From: Schizophyllum amplum
Taxonomy: Eukaryota > Basidiomycota > Agaricomycetes > Agaricales > Schizophyllaceae
Assembly (NCBI GenBank): GCA_007026445.1
Contig: VDMD01000001.1
Location: 4,402,001-4,466,000 of the forward strand
Length of the DNA stretch: 64,000 nucleotides
Direction: 5' to 3'
Part shown: in pieces, positions 42,976-53,033 of the stretch
Layout: every line of letters begins with the position of its first letter
How positions within the stretch are numbered: position 1 is the stretch's first letter
The notes under the pieces: model-generated
Seen by the model: the letters and a program-made list of their open reading frames with translations, nothing else
What the model was told of the DNA's origin: nothing
Database searches by the model: none
Translations under genes and position numbers: made by a program

Positions 42976-44285
42976 GATAGACTGAGCAATATAACTGACA
43001 TAACCGATAGCAATTACTCACATCAGAACGCCAGTTGAAAGGCGGCGCTACGCGCCGCCCCCAGGGCGGCCTCCGGCCGCGCGGTCGCCCCCTCGGGTCG
43101 CGGCACAGCAACCTCCCACCGTCCGTGAGACCCCTCCACCCGAGTCCTAACCATAACGTCAGTGAAAGATGAGGGCCGCGATAGAAGAGACACTCACGAG
43201 GAGAATGGCGGCGCTGCGCGCCGCCCCCAAAGCGCGGCCTCCGGCCGCGCGCGCGTCTCCCTCGCCCCGCGTGTGGCGGCGTCCCGACTTCCCGCATCGT
43301 CGCCGAGGCCCGTCCCCCCTGAAGCCTACCCAAGACGTCAATGAAAGATCAGGGCCACGAACGAAAGGAAACTTACCAGAGAAAATGGCGGCGCTGCGCG
43401 CCGCCGCCAAGATCGTCCACCCAAATCCTAGACAAGACATTTAATGAAAAGCATTTTCTGCGATCGGGGGGATACTCACCGGAGAGAGTGGCGGCCCTGC
43501 GCGCCGCCCCTATGCGCGGCCTCCGGCCGCGCGCGCGTCTCCTTCACCTCGCCAGGGGCGCAATGGCGGCAGCGAGACCACACCACCCGAGATCCAGGCA
43601 TAACGTCAGTGAGAAATCGAGGCCGACTCGAAGGGATACTCACCGAAAAAATGGCGGCGCTGCGCGCCGCCCCCATGCGCGGCCTCCGGCCGCGCGATCG
43701 TCTCCCTCATCCCACAGCGTCGCGATGTCTCGCCGAGTCGCTCGCTCCCGCCACCGAATCCTGGCCAAGAACGTCAATGAAAAGTCAGCGCCGCAAACAA
43801 TAAAAGACTCACCCAAAGCACGATGTAAGACGACGACGGCGCTGCACGTCATCGCAGCGTGCGCGGCCTCCGGCCGCGCCCCCTGGTCTCCCCTGCCCAC
43901 AATGTCGACGCCCCACCGCAACGAGACTTCTGTGTCCGACGTCAATATGTGAACAAAATAACAACGCAAAGAAACTCACCGAAGCGCATCCCCAAGCCCA
44001 CAGGCGTAAAAAGGTCGACATCCTAATGAACGACAAGAGACACACAATAATGGCGGCGCTGCGGCCAGCGCCTCCCGTCCCACGGACGTGGCACGAACGC
44101 CGGCGACGCCGCAGAAGTAATCAGCGAGTGGACGTCGTCGTCGACGAAATGACGACGACACGCACGACTGCGACGAGGTAAGCGGGGTACAGGACACGTG
44201 TGTGAGGACATACCATGAGCACAACAAACACGGCAGCGACGCGACGCGTCGCTGCTGCGCACGACGTGGAGCACATCCTGAGCAT
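42849..44285 (-). CDS. Exon-array gene: Arg/Gly-rich protein built from tandem exon modules
   Basis: Exons 44214-44285, 43980-44167, 43813-43929, 43644-43760, 43377-43427, 43198-43325, 43022-43146, 42903-42970 and 42849-42855 total 873 nt (290 residues) in one open frame. Start MLRMCSTSCAAATRRVAAVF, then VVLM, could be a short signal peptide. Exons three onward are copies of a module of typically about 117 nt, each ending in GGCGGCGCGCAGCGCCGCC-like sequence followed by a GTGAGT/GTAAGT donor, an intron of about 50-52 bp with a TGAC branch-like site, and an AG acceptor. The module at 43480-43594 has TG instead of AG at its acceptor and would add a stop codon. Leaving it out keeps the frame open. 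The sequence is rich in RGRRPR/GRRAAPP. No homologue recognised; transcript evidence is absent. Confidence 0.45.
43022..44110 (-). repeat. Tandem exon-intron module array (117-nt exon type)
   Basis: At least seven related modules in minus orientation. Exon lengths are 117, 117, 115, 51 (internally deleted), 128 and 125 nt, with 49-52 bp introns at 43930-43979, 43761-43812, 43595-43643, 43428-43479, 43326-43376 and 43147-43197. Each exon carries two dyads, GCGGCCGGAGGCCGC and GGCGGCGCGCAGCGCCGCC, that could fold in RNA. Confidence 0.85.
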
Positions 44286-44450
44286 GGGTCAGTCGACGTG
44301 GAGGAGACGTGTCAGTATCTACTCACATATGTGCCTTCGAGCCGCTTCAACGTTGTCGGCGGCGGGTGAGGAGGAACGAGATAGCGGGCGGACGCGTCGG
44401 GGAGGCGGGGGCATGATGGTTGAAAAAGACCAAAGTTCGTTGCGGGGAAG

Positions 44451-44458
44451 TATATATA
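44451..44458 (-). promoter_or_regulatory. TATATATA upstream of the exon-array gene
   Basis: About 165 bp upstream of the proposed ATG at 44285. It is self-complementary, so direction is not set by sequence. Confidence 0.35.
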
Positions 44459-47400
44459 CGAACCGCGTCGGAGGTAGAGGGAGCCGAATAAGATACTTAC
44501 CCTTGTACGTAGCAGATCAACCGCACCCGATCGTCAACAAGGGTGCTGAGGTTATTGACTATTCGGCCGCGGAATAGGCGCCCGCCGCGCAACAGTACAG
44601 CGGAGATGTTCAGATCTTCGACCGTTTCCGTCTTGCGCGCCACAAAATGAGAGCCACATAGGGAATATAAGCCAACACTGAGCAAGCCATCCCAGGAAGC
44701 AACGATAGGCAAAGTCGCGCGAACCCTTGTGAGGGTCGGGAGCAAGGAGAACAATGGATGCGGCAGTCGGTCCGGGCACCCAAGTTCGACTTGATGGCAA
44801 TCTTCCGCCTTCCTCTCGCCCACCGTGCGTCCTTCACCGCCTGAGAACCTTCACTACTCGGATCCCCGCAGTGATCTATGCCTTTATTGAAATCTAGAGC
44901 GCCGCCGCAGCTCTGGATCCGATGGAATAAACAGAACACCGCTGGCAGCGCACCGCTCGCACATATCCCCTCCTTCCGAGGTGCGCGCGCAAGCTTTCCA
45001 ACCTCCTCGATGAGTACTACGGGTGTTTGATGTGCGGAAAGTACTCACGTAACTCGGAAGCGAGGAACGCGGAGAGCCGCTGTCACCCTCGTTGATGGGC
45101 CATTGAGGATGTTTGTTGTACTTGCATTCTCCTCGTCGGTGTCGTCGCCTGCGGATGCATATGTCGAAAGGATAAGTCCCACGAAAAAACAAGTGGTTGT
45201 ATCTCACATGTACGCTATCTATGTGAATCCACGACGAGTGTGCCACGCGCCGCATAGGTAAGCCTCGCACTCGCAACTTCGACACTGTTCCCCTTCCCCT
45301 CGTCCTCTGCAGTACCACCGAATCTTCCATCTCTCGAAGGCCCTGAAACACAGCCAAGGCTCAACCTCCTGTAATGTACGGCATGCACGTCATATTACCC
45401 TTCGAGCACCGAGGGCCACGGCACCGTGGCACACTCGTCGAGGTAAGTTCAACAAGCACACCCGCACTCGCGTTTCCAACCTCCTGACTCTGCCGTTCTC
45501 CGAATCTTCCTCGTGCATTCCTTCCATCATCTCTTCATCTCCCGAACCGAATACGTTGACGTCGCTGATAGATCGGAAGCACGAGGTCGAGCGGTGAACG
45601 CTCGCGCTCGTCCGCCCTGTTCATGCAAAGTTCAACATCGAACTTTGACGATTTTACTCACTCGTATGTCCACCAGCCCGCGCGCAAGCCTCAAGCAAAC
45701 TTCGGTGATCATCGCTGTGGAGGCGGCAGACGCGCCGCTGCTGCTTAAACGGAATGCGAAAGCACGAGTCGCTCGTGAGTCGCGACGCTGTGCGCGCCAC
45801 CGCGGCTGGCTTAACAAGGCCTACCTAATTCAGCCAGATGACGTCCCGAGTGCGTAGATCAGGCCCGGCGGCAAGGCAACCTAGATAGACTCGCTGTACG
45901 TAGCCGATCAGGACGGTCGTCGGATATGAAGCGGTGTTCGGGTGAGCTTGACGAGGGCGCGCGCCACTCGAGGACTTGCTCGTCGATTTTGAGGCTGGCA
46001 GAGGTCGTTCGGGCAGCGGAACATCTCAGACAAGTAGGGAGAGCACAGATAATGCACGCTCTGCAAGACGGAGATGCGAAAGTCGATGTAAATATCATCC
46101 CGCAGACGATGATGGCGGTCGGGAACAACTTGTTTAATGATCGTCGCAGCCGGTCCGATTGCCGAAGTTCAACTTGTCCCCATCATCCATGTTCTCCTCA
46201 CTCATCGCGCGCCTCCGCCGCCTCGGACAAACCGCTTTTCGGTTCCCTTTATTCTCCGATGGCTATCTATTGCTCTAGAGCGCCGCCACCGTTCTGAATC
46301 CTTTGCAACTCGCAGAACATTCCCGCCGACGCCCCGAACGCGCTGTTCTACCGTCCGGAATGCGACCGCGCCCTCGCCAAGTGCCGCGATGGGTCGTGGG
46401 GCTATCTCGTCAACGTAAGCTCGCTTCAGAACTCGGGCTTGTGGCGCCGATGGGCGAGATCAAGCTTCTGTCTTATCGTTTTGGAACGTCGAGGATGTTT
46501 GTATGTGGAACTCGACGTCTTTACCGTCGAAAGTTGACATCCCCTCCTAAAATATTCCCCACGCAGAATCGACTGTGCAGGGCGAACGGAGCGAGTATCA
46601 GTATGCGCCACGTCTCTCCGCAGTTTGCAGTGAGTGCTATGGCGCGAGGGAGGGCGATTTTATTATGTGGCGTCGTTTTCGTTCCGCTCGTAACACGCTT
46701 GTTTTCTTCTCGTCGCCGGTGAAACATACCAGGATATGTCACGTGAGTATATAGGACCCCGTCTGTGAATTCTGGAGCTCCCCCGACGCCTGCAAGCCTT
46801 GCTATGCACCACCCTCTCCTCCTCATTCCCTACTACATACCTCCTGCGGCAGTCCTGCTACGCTCGCCTCTGAAACGCTGATGACTCATCCAGGAGGTTC
46901 GAACGTTCTGGCGATCTCTCGCCGACCGCCGACGGCCGCACGCCTACGCCATCGCGCATACATGCTGTCAAGCCCCGAATCTTCCACCTTCATCTCGTCC
47001 ATTTCCGCGCTCGCCGCCCACTCGGATAGTCTAGCGCTAGCCTACTCGGGTCCCCGTATTGCCGACACGAAGCGACAGGCTCCGCGCTGCCCTCGCATCC
47101 TCGACATGTTTGTTTTCATTCCCTGGGTCATTCACAGCGACTTACAGAGCGCAGGCAACGCTCATTCTGCATGGACACGGCGGAGATACGTATCCCCGTG
47201 GTCGCCGAGAATGCTCATACCTGAGCAGAGCGCGAGCTCGGCGGGCACGGCGCGCATTCGACGGCGCCGCCTTGCTCAACAACAACGGGTTGTTTCCCAA
47301 TGGGGAACGGCCTTACGTTGTTGTCTTCAATGTTCACCTCGATTTTCCTGCGTCCTCTTCGTAGGGCTCTCCGCTGCGGGACGCGTCAAATATGCTTTGA

Positions 47401-47714
47401 GGTGCGTATCTGAATTCTTATGCAACGCCTTACTGAACGCGGAGCTCGTCTAGCACATCGCAAACCGAGTCCTCGCACACGATATAGTAGTGCCGCGGTT
47501 GGCCTGCCATGTCGCCAGCCCTCTCCCGCGTATGATGCTCACGCTCGGAGGACACGCACCGACGCAGAGCTGCAGCCGCACACCTCAATGTTCGAAAACC
47601 AACCCCCTGAACGCGCGCCACCGAATCTTCTGCCCTTTCGTAAGTCGATCTCGACCCCCGATTTGCGGTGCGTTGTTCGGTAGCCGCAGATGACTAGATG
47701 GGCCCGCTGACGTG
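44459..47714. other. 3.2 kb of exon-like fragments, unresolved
   Basis: Several stretches look coding but could not be joined. Minus 44510-44770: SWDGLLSVGLYSLCGSHFVA, RKTETVEDLNISAVLL. Plus 45375-45440: MYGMHVILPFEHRGPRHRGT before a GTAAGT donor. Plus 46316-46420: NIPADAPNALFYRPECDRAL, AKCRDGSWGYLVN, between a CGCAG acceptor and GTAAGC. Plus 47155-47364: LILHGHGGDTYPRGRR, LLNNNGLFPNGERPYVVVFN. The string GAATCTTCC recurs (45315, 45501, 46978, 47632). One or more multi-exon genes are likely here, possibly module-built like the neighbouring array. Confidence 0.35.
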
Positions 47715-47902
47715 TGCGTTTCAAGGAGGTTGGAAAGGTTGTTCGCGCGGGGTATAAGGGTCGGGGAGAGTTGGGGTGGTTAAGGCAGCGCTCTTGTGTT
47801 TTCCCCCTCGTCGACTTCTTCTCGCCGCCGCCCGCCTTTCCTTCGCCCGTCGTCGCCGTCGCCTTCGCCCGTCGTCTTCGACTTCATTGTTCGGCACGCC
47901 TT

Positions 47903-48052
47903 CGCCTTCGACTCCCGCTCACCGCCTTCGACTCCCGCTGTCGCCTTCGACCCCCGCTCACCACCGCCTTCCACCCCGCTCGCCGACCTGGAAGGCCCCC
48001 GCTCGCCGACCTGGACCCCCGCTCGCCGACCTGGACCCCCGCTCGCCGACGA
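47903..48052. repeat. Minisatellites of 19-20 bp
   Basis: Three units of CGCCTTCGACTCCCGCTCAC-type sequence (47903-47960), then four units of GCTCGCCGACCTGGACCCCC (from about 47978). All three plus-strand frames stay open through the repeat. Confidence 0.85.
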
Positions 48053-48180
48053 GCTTGCCCCCATGACACAGTGAGTCTGACCGCTGCCCTGTTCATCTGA
48101 TAGTCGCTGACCTCTGTATTGCAGGTGACCTCTGCTTCGTAGGCGACCTCAAGCTCGCGCCAGCTAGCCCTTCAACGACG

Positions 48181-48281
48181 GCGCGCTCCTCCACGACGAC
48201 AGCGCGCTCCTCCACGACGACAGCGCGCTCCTCCACGACGACGGCGCGCTCCTCCACGACGACGACGCGCTCTTCCACGAC
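48181..48281. repeat. 21-bp tandem repeat, about 5 units
   Basis: Units start at 48181, 48202, 48223, 48244 and 48265. The length is a multiple of three; on the minus strand it would encode VVVEERA heptads. Confidence 0.9.
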
Positions 48282-48541
48282 GGCGCCCTTAGGATCCAGT
48301 CCCCTCGCCCGGTTCGTTGGAGTATTCGTTGCTACAATGCAACTATCCGTTGCTGGGATTCAACACGGTGCGTCGCGGGTCTCTTATATCTATTCTTCGA
48401 GTTACTGAACCGCTTATTTCAGCTCGCCGCCGTCGCCGTCGTTGACGGTCCGCTACGCCGTCGTTGAAGGCGCGCCCGCCGTTGTCGAAGGGCCGCCCCG
48501 CCGTTGTCGAAGGCGTTATATTCGCACCGTCGAGTCCTCGT

Positions 48542-48592
48542 CCCCCCCTGCCCTCTGTCCCCCCCTGCCCTCTGTCCCCCCCTGCCCTCTGT
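48542..48592. repeat. 17-bp perfect tandem repeat, 3 units
   Basis: Three identical units of CCCCCCCTGCCCTCTGT. Confidence 0.9.
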
Positions 48593-48734
48593 CCCCGCGT
48601 CGCGGCGGCCCCCTATTGTCCATGCATTGCGGTGGGCCTCTTCGGGTGTCACGACCGCACATCAACTTTGCAAACACCCGCCTGTCTATGGTATTCGTTC
48701 AGTGACTTTGGTGAGGCGTCGTGTTGTGCGTGAG

Positions 48735-49136
48735 GCGTCGTGTTGTGCTTGTATTGATCGTCGTGCTGACCGTCTTTCTAGATTACCTTGCGTTGACGAG
48801 CTCGAGATCCGGCGGCGAGAGATTCGGCGGCGAGATATTTGGCGGCGGTGTAGTCGCCCGTCCCCTGTTACTCCCAACACGCAGGCGGCAGCTCACGCTA
48901 TCCGTATGTTGATTAGTTTGTATGCTCACGCTATCGGTATGCTGATCGTATTGTATCTTTCCCGACCGTCGTCGTGCTGACTCTCTTGCTTGCTAGGCCA
49001 CCTTTGCGTTCACGAGCACGGTATTCAATAGCCCGTGGATACCGCATGACCGTCGCCCGTGCCCTGTCACTCCCAACACGCAGTTCGTCAAGGCGAGAGC
49101 TCATACTATCGGTAAGTTGATCCTATTGTATTTTCG
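48735..49136 (+). repeat. Tandem duplication of about 200 bp with splice-like signals
   Basis: Two units, each with a TCGTGCTGAC branch-like site, a pyrimidine tract and CTAG, an exon-like section containing TCCCAACACGCAG (48872-48884 and 49071-49083), CTCA(C/T)(G/A)CTATC(C/G)G and a GTATG/GTAAG donor-like site. It repeats the pattern of the minus-strand exon modules on the opposite strand. Confidence 0.6.
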
Positions 49137-49199
49137 CGACCGTCTTACTGACTGACTGACTCATCTCACAGGGTACCTTCTCGCCGTGTGGGCGGCGCT

Positions 49200-49345
49200 G
49201 TCGTACTCGACGTCTAGACGGCGTTGTCGTGTTCGCCGTCTGGGTAGCGGCGTTGTCGTGCACGCCGTCTGGGCCGCGTTGTCGGGCTCGCCGTCTGGGC
49301 CGCGTTGTCGTACTCGCCGTCTAGACGGCGCCATCGTGCTCGACG
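49200..49345. repeat. 26-bp minisatellite, 5-6 units
   Basis: Units of GTCGTACTCGCCGTCTAGAC-type sequence with GGCGTT/CGCGTT ends; one unit is 29 bp. Confidence 0.8.
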
Positions 49346-50190
49346 TCGCCGGGAGGGCGGGTTTGATTCTGCGAGGGCGGGTTGACTTTACGTGGGGGGA
49401 GGGTTGATTTTCTTATTACGAGGGGGAGGGCGGGTTTGATGGTGCGCGGGCGGGTTCATTTTACGAGGACAGGTTCATTTTACGGGGGCGGATTGATTTT
49501 ACGAGGGCGTGTTGATTTCACGTGGGGGAGGGTTTATTACGAGGGGGGAATGCTGATTTTATTGCTACGAGGGGGGAGGGTTGATTTTATTTCTACGGGG
49601 GGGAGGGCTAGTTATTCGCGGGCGGTTGACTTGTATAGGAGGGGAGGGGGCGCCTTGTGCGAGAGGGGGGGGGGGAGTATTGTGAAGCCGAGGGGGGAGT
49701 ATTTTCGATAGCGAGGAGGGGGGAGTATTTGTGCGGGAGGGGAAGGGGGAGTACTTGTGAAGGCGGGGGGAGTATCGGCGAAGGCGGGGGAGAGAGGGAC
49801 CTGGGAGGTAGACACAGGAGGGAAAGCGGTAGATGGAGAGGTAGGAGGGTAGACGGCGGTCGACGAAGGTCAGGGTAGGTATAATGTAGGTAGACTTGAT
49901 GCAATCGAAGTTGTTTTTCAAAACACGGTGTCGAGTTTGCGGGAGCGAGGGGGAGGGGGGAGTGGGGGCGGGAGGGAGTGGAGGGGGCGTTGAGTAGGGG
50001 AGGGGAATGAGGAGCGCAGGGGAAACGAGAGGGAGGGGGGAGACGATGGGGAGGGGAGACGATAGGGTGGGGAGACGATAGGGAGGGGAGGGGAGACGAG
50101 GAGGATGGAGGGGAGGGGCCGAAGGGAACGTTGACTCTGCAAGGGCGAGGTGGAATCACGAAAGGGGGAGAGAAGAGGGGGGACTGTTGT
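49346..50190. repeat. G-rich degenerate repeat tract
   Basis: Strong strand asymmetry: the plus strand is dominated by G runs. It begins with TTTTACGAGGGCGGGTTGA-like units of about 20-25 bp, then GGGGGGAGTATTTG units, then GGGAGGGGAGACGA units. Many runs of three or more G suggest G-quadruplex potential. The proline-rich minus-strand frames are by-products. Confidence 0.8.
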
Positions 50191-50996
50191 CAATCTCGTG
50201 TATTGCATGCACATACTTACATGATCTCCAAACGTAGTGTGTACGAGCTGTACCGCGCGTCGCTTTCGCAGCGCCTTCCCCTTCGCTCCCCTGTTGTTCA
50301 TTGACCCCACCCACTTCTGTTCATCGTCCCTCCTCTGGCGGGCCTTGTGGGTTGATTGGCCGATTGGTAAGTAAGAGGTCTGATTAGAGGGAGGGCGAAG
50401 GGACGAGAGCGAAGGAAGGAAGAGGTGAGGGAAACGGTAGCGGTATGTAGGAAGTAGGTGAAGTGAAATGCGAAGGGGAACGGGTGGTGAGGGAGCCAAG
50501 CGGGCAGTGGAGGCGTGCAGCGTGCAACCTAAGAACTAGCGTCAGTCCAATGTTGCGAGTCCGTCAGGAGAAAGCGCACCATAGCGCCGTTGGATGACAG
50601 TTGGATCCCTCAAGATCAGCTACGTCGTCCTTGCGCGCTGTGTAGTAAAGCGAGTCGGGGGAGAGGCGGAGCAGAGGGGACGTGTGTGGCGTCGTGAGCG
50701 GAGAGAAGGAACCGACGTCAGGTGTCATGAGCGAGGGCAGGCGCGGAGGAGAATTAGGCACGAGGTACGGCGAGGACAAGCAACGTGACGGAATTGCTGC
50801 ACCGCCCTTGTCCAGACCACGGCGCGCCCTGCCCGAGCGACGGCTCGCGAGTCGCCAGCGAACAACAAGGCAGATCACGCGACCCCGGCGATGTCACAGT
50901 GACACTGACACCAAAATTAGTCTCTTGCTCCGAGCGACAAAGTGCTGTGCCTCCGCCAACCTCCCCACGTTCCTTTACTTGTCCCGGACCACCATC
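50191..50996. promoter_or_regulatory. Spacer with the promoter of hydrolase C
   Basis: No gene. From about 50754 it matches the upstream region of hydrolase B. Confidence 0.5.
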
Positions 50997-52987
50997 ATGG
51001 CTCGTCACGCTGCCCTGGCCGCAGCCCTCCTCCCCGCGCTCGCCGTCGCCGCCATCGACAGCCAGTGGCTGCAGTCCTCTTACTCTGGCGGCGAGAACCC
51101 GCCAGGCTGGCAGGAAGGCGACGCCCTCAACCAGACCGTATACCTCACGGGCGGAGGCGACGACATCGCAGGAGCCACGCAGCTCGAACACTGCCCCACC
51201 ATTTTTATCGGCAGCGCCGCCGTGGACGGCGGCTCGGACGAGGGCTGGCAAGCCCTGCCCAATGTCACTGGCTTTGATCTCCAGCGGCTTCCGCTCAAGG
51301 GCTACGGCGACGCTGTGCTCCCGTACTATGTCGAGCGCGGCAAGGACGCGAGCAACATCAAGCGCGTCGTCTTTGCCCAGCCTGGCAAGCCCAGAGACGC
51401 TTGGTGCGTCCATTTCACTCTATTTGACGATCACTCTCTAACACGCCTCGCAGGAAATATGTCAACCGTGCGTATCACTCGCTTGATGATGTGTCTGCTC
51501 TGTTGTCCTCTCGTCCGATACACCTCCATATCCCTTCCCCAACCCTCCCTCGCTCCTACACATCATTCACTGCAGATACCGCTCTTCACGGGCGCTTACT
51601 CCTTGTCGCCTCCCCATGCCCAAGTCGTGATCCTCTGACCCTGCGCTTTACGCGCTTCCCGTCTTTCTGTGTCTTTATGCCCTTCTACATCGCTATTGTG
51701 ATTATCGTAGCCTGGCACGAAGGGGCCGAGGAAGGGGACGTGACACTGGGCGAGGTCGAGCCCAGAGCGACGGGCGCATATGTCGCAGAGTTGGGCTGTA
51801 TACCTTCGTGCCTGGCAATCCTTCGTTCGCTTGCCCGTCTGATACAGGCTTGTTCGTTGGTTTGAAAGTCTGAGGGGCGGCGCAAAGTTCCTCTCAAGCA
51901 ATTCGTACTCTTCAGTCTCAAGGACTACTTCTCACTTTTGCTCACGAAATTCACGCCTCTTCACTTGCATCGCTTCCGCTTGCCTAATCCTGTATTCTCA
52001 CCTCGCTGACCTTTCTCCCCAGTCATCCGCAACTCCCTAATCTGCGCCGCCGCAAACGATACCAACCCGGTCAACATGGACGAAATCCTCCTCGCCGCCC
52101 CCGTCTGGCTCAACGACTACGACGCCAAGGCCGGCGCCGCCGGCCCCAACGACGTCTACTTCAAGTCCAGCCGCTGGTTCGAGGGCGGCATGTCCGTCGG
52201 CCCCAACGACACCGACATCTCGAGCGTCACCGCCATGGACCTCCTCGTCTCCCACTTCCTCGACACCTCCGCCTACCCGGCCGTCACCCAGCTCGTCACC
52301 GCCGGCCACAGCATGGGCGCGCAGTTCGCGCAGCGGTACGCGCTCATGCGCGACGCCCAGGACGGGGACGACATGATGCGCTACTGGGTCGGCAACCCGG
52401 GCAGCTTCGCGTGGCTGACGGACACGCGGCCGAAGGCGATCAACGACTCGTGCGCGGACTCGTACAATTCGTGGCCGTACGGGGGGCAGACGACGCACGC
52501 GCTGCACCCGTTCCCGACGACGTACAAGAAGGAGTTCAACAGGAAGTGGGACGATGTGGTGAAGCGGTATCGCGCGCGGTACATGCGCCACGCGCAGGGT
52601 CTGGCCGACAACGGGGCTGGGGACACGCATTGTGAAGCGCAGTCGCAGGGAGCGACGCATCTGGAGCGTGGGCAGGGCTTTGATTCGGTATGCGCACTCG
52701 GCCAGGTCTCACTCATTTACTAACTCGCCACCCTTCCCGCAGATGCTCCAAGGCATGGACGGCGGCATGCCCGGGCGCACCAAGTTCGACTACCTGCCCG
52801 ACGTCTCGCACCAGGACTACCCGATGATGGCCGCCGTGATCTCACAGTATCGGATGTTCATCGAGAGCAACGGGGACGACGACTCGGACACGGGCGTAGA
52901 CCCTGGCGCGGCGGGCGATGGGGGGCCGAAGGCGAATGATGGGCATAGCGATAATGGGGCGACGGGCCTTGTCCCCCTGGAGTGGGT
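50754..52987 (+). repeat. Segmental duplication, copy 2 (hydrolase C unit)
   Basis: Partner of 38467-40808, same orientation, about 12.3 kb away. The main differences are in the second intron (555 bp here, 623 bp in B). Confidence 0.85.
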
Positions 52988-53033
52988 AAAGGGCGTTGTT
53001 CTGGCGATGGCGGTGGGCGCGGTGGTGTTGTAG
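50997..53033 (+). CDS. Secreted, probably GPI-anchored alpha/beta-hydrolase-like protein C
   Basis: Best intact member: exons 50997-51403, 51454-51467, 52023-52687 and 52743-53033 give 458 residues. Signal peptide MARHAALAAALLPALAVAA, then IDSQWLQSSYSGGENPPGWQ. Blocks: TIFIGSAAVDGGSDEGW, YGDAVLPYYVERGKDASNIK, LICAAANDTNPVNMDEILLA, YFKSSRWFEGGMSVGPNDTD, VTAGHSMGAQFAQRYALMRD (nucleophile elbow GHSMG), YWVGNPGSFAWL, NDSCADSYNSWPYGG, GDTHCEAQSQG and DYLPDVSHQDYPMMAAV. The C-terminal Asp/Gly/Ala-rich linker ends in LEWVKGVVLAMAVGAVVL, a GPI-attachment-type tail. The hydrolase fold is inferred from the elbow, an upstream hydrophobic strand and late Asp/His; the reaction is unknown. N-glycosylation sequons are present. 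Confidence 0.8.

Noticed and set aside
43162..43808. Plus-strand frames with repeated MAALRAAP across the exon array
   Set aside because: Splice signals (GTGAGT, TGAC, AG) are all on the minus strand, so these are shadows.
43980..44070. A 24-bp intron (GTGTGT...TTAG) within exon 2 of the array gene
   Set aside because: Too short to splice, and the frame is open without it.
43022..44110. CRISPR-like reading of the regularly spaced repeats
   Set aside because: Eukaryotic context, repeats are long and imperfect, spacers are introns with conserved splice signals, no cas genes.
46881..47453. 190-codon plus-strand frame
   Set aside because: No recognisable features, and another frame in the same region (47155-47364) looks more protein-like; left unresolved.
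49608..50159. 183-codon proline-rich minus-strand frame
   Set aside because: Product of the G-rich repeat tract; low complexity only.
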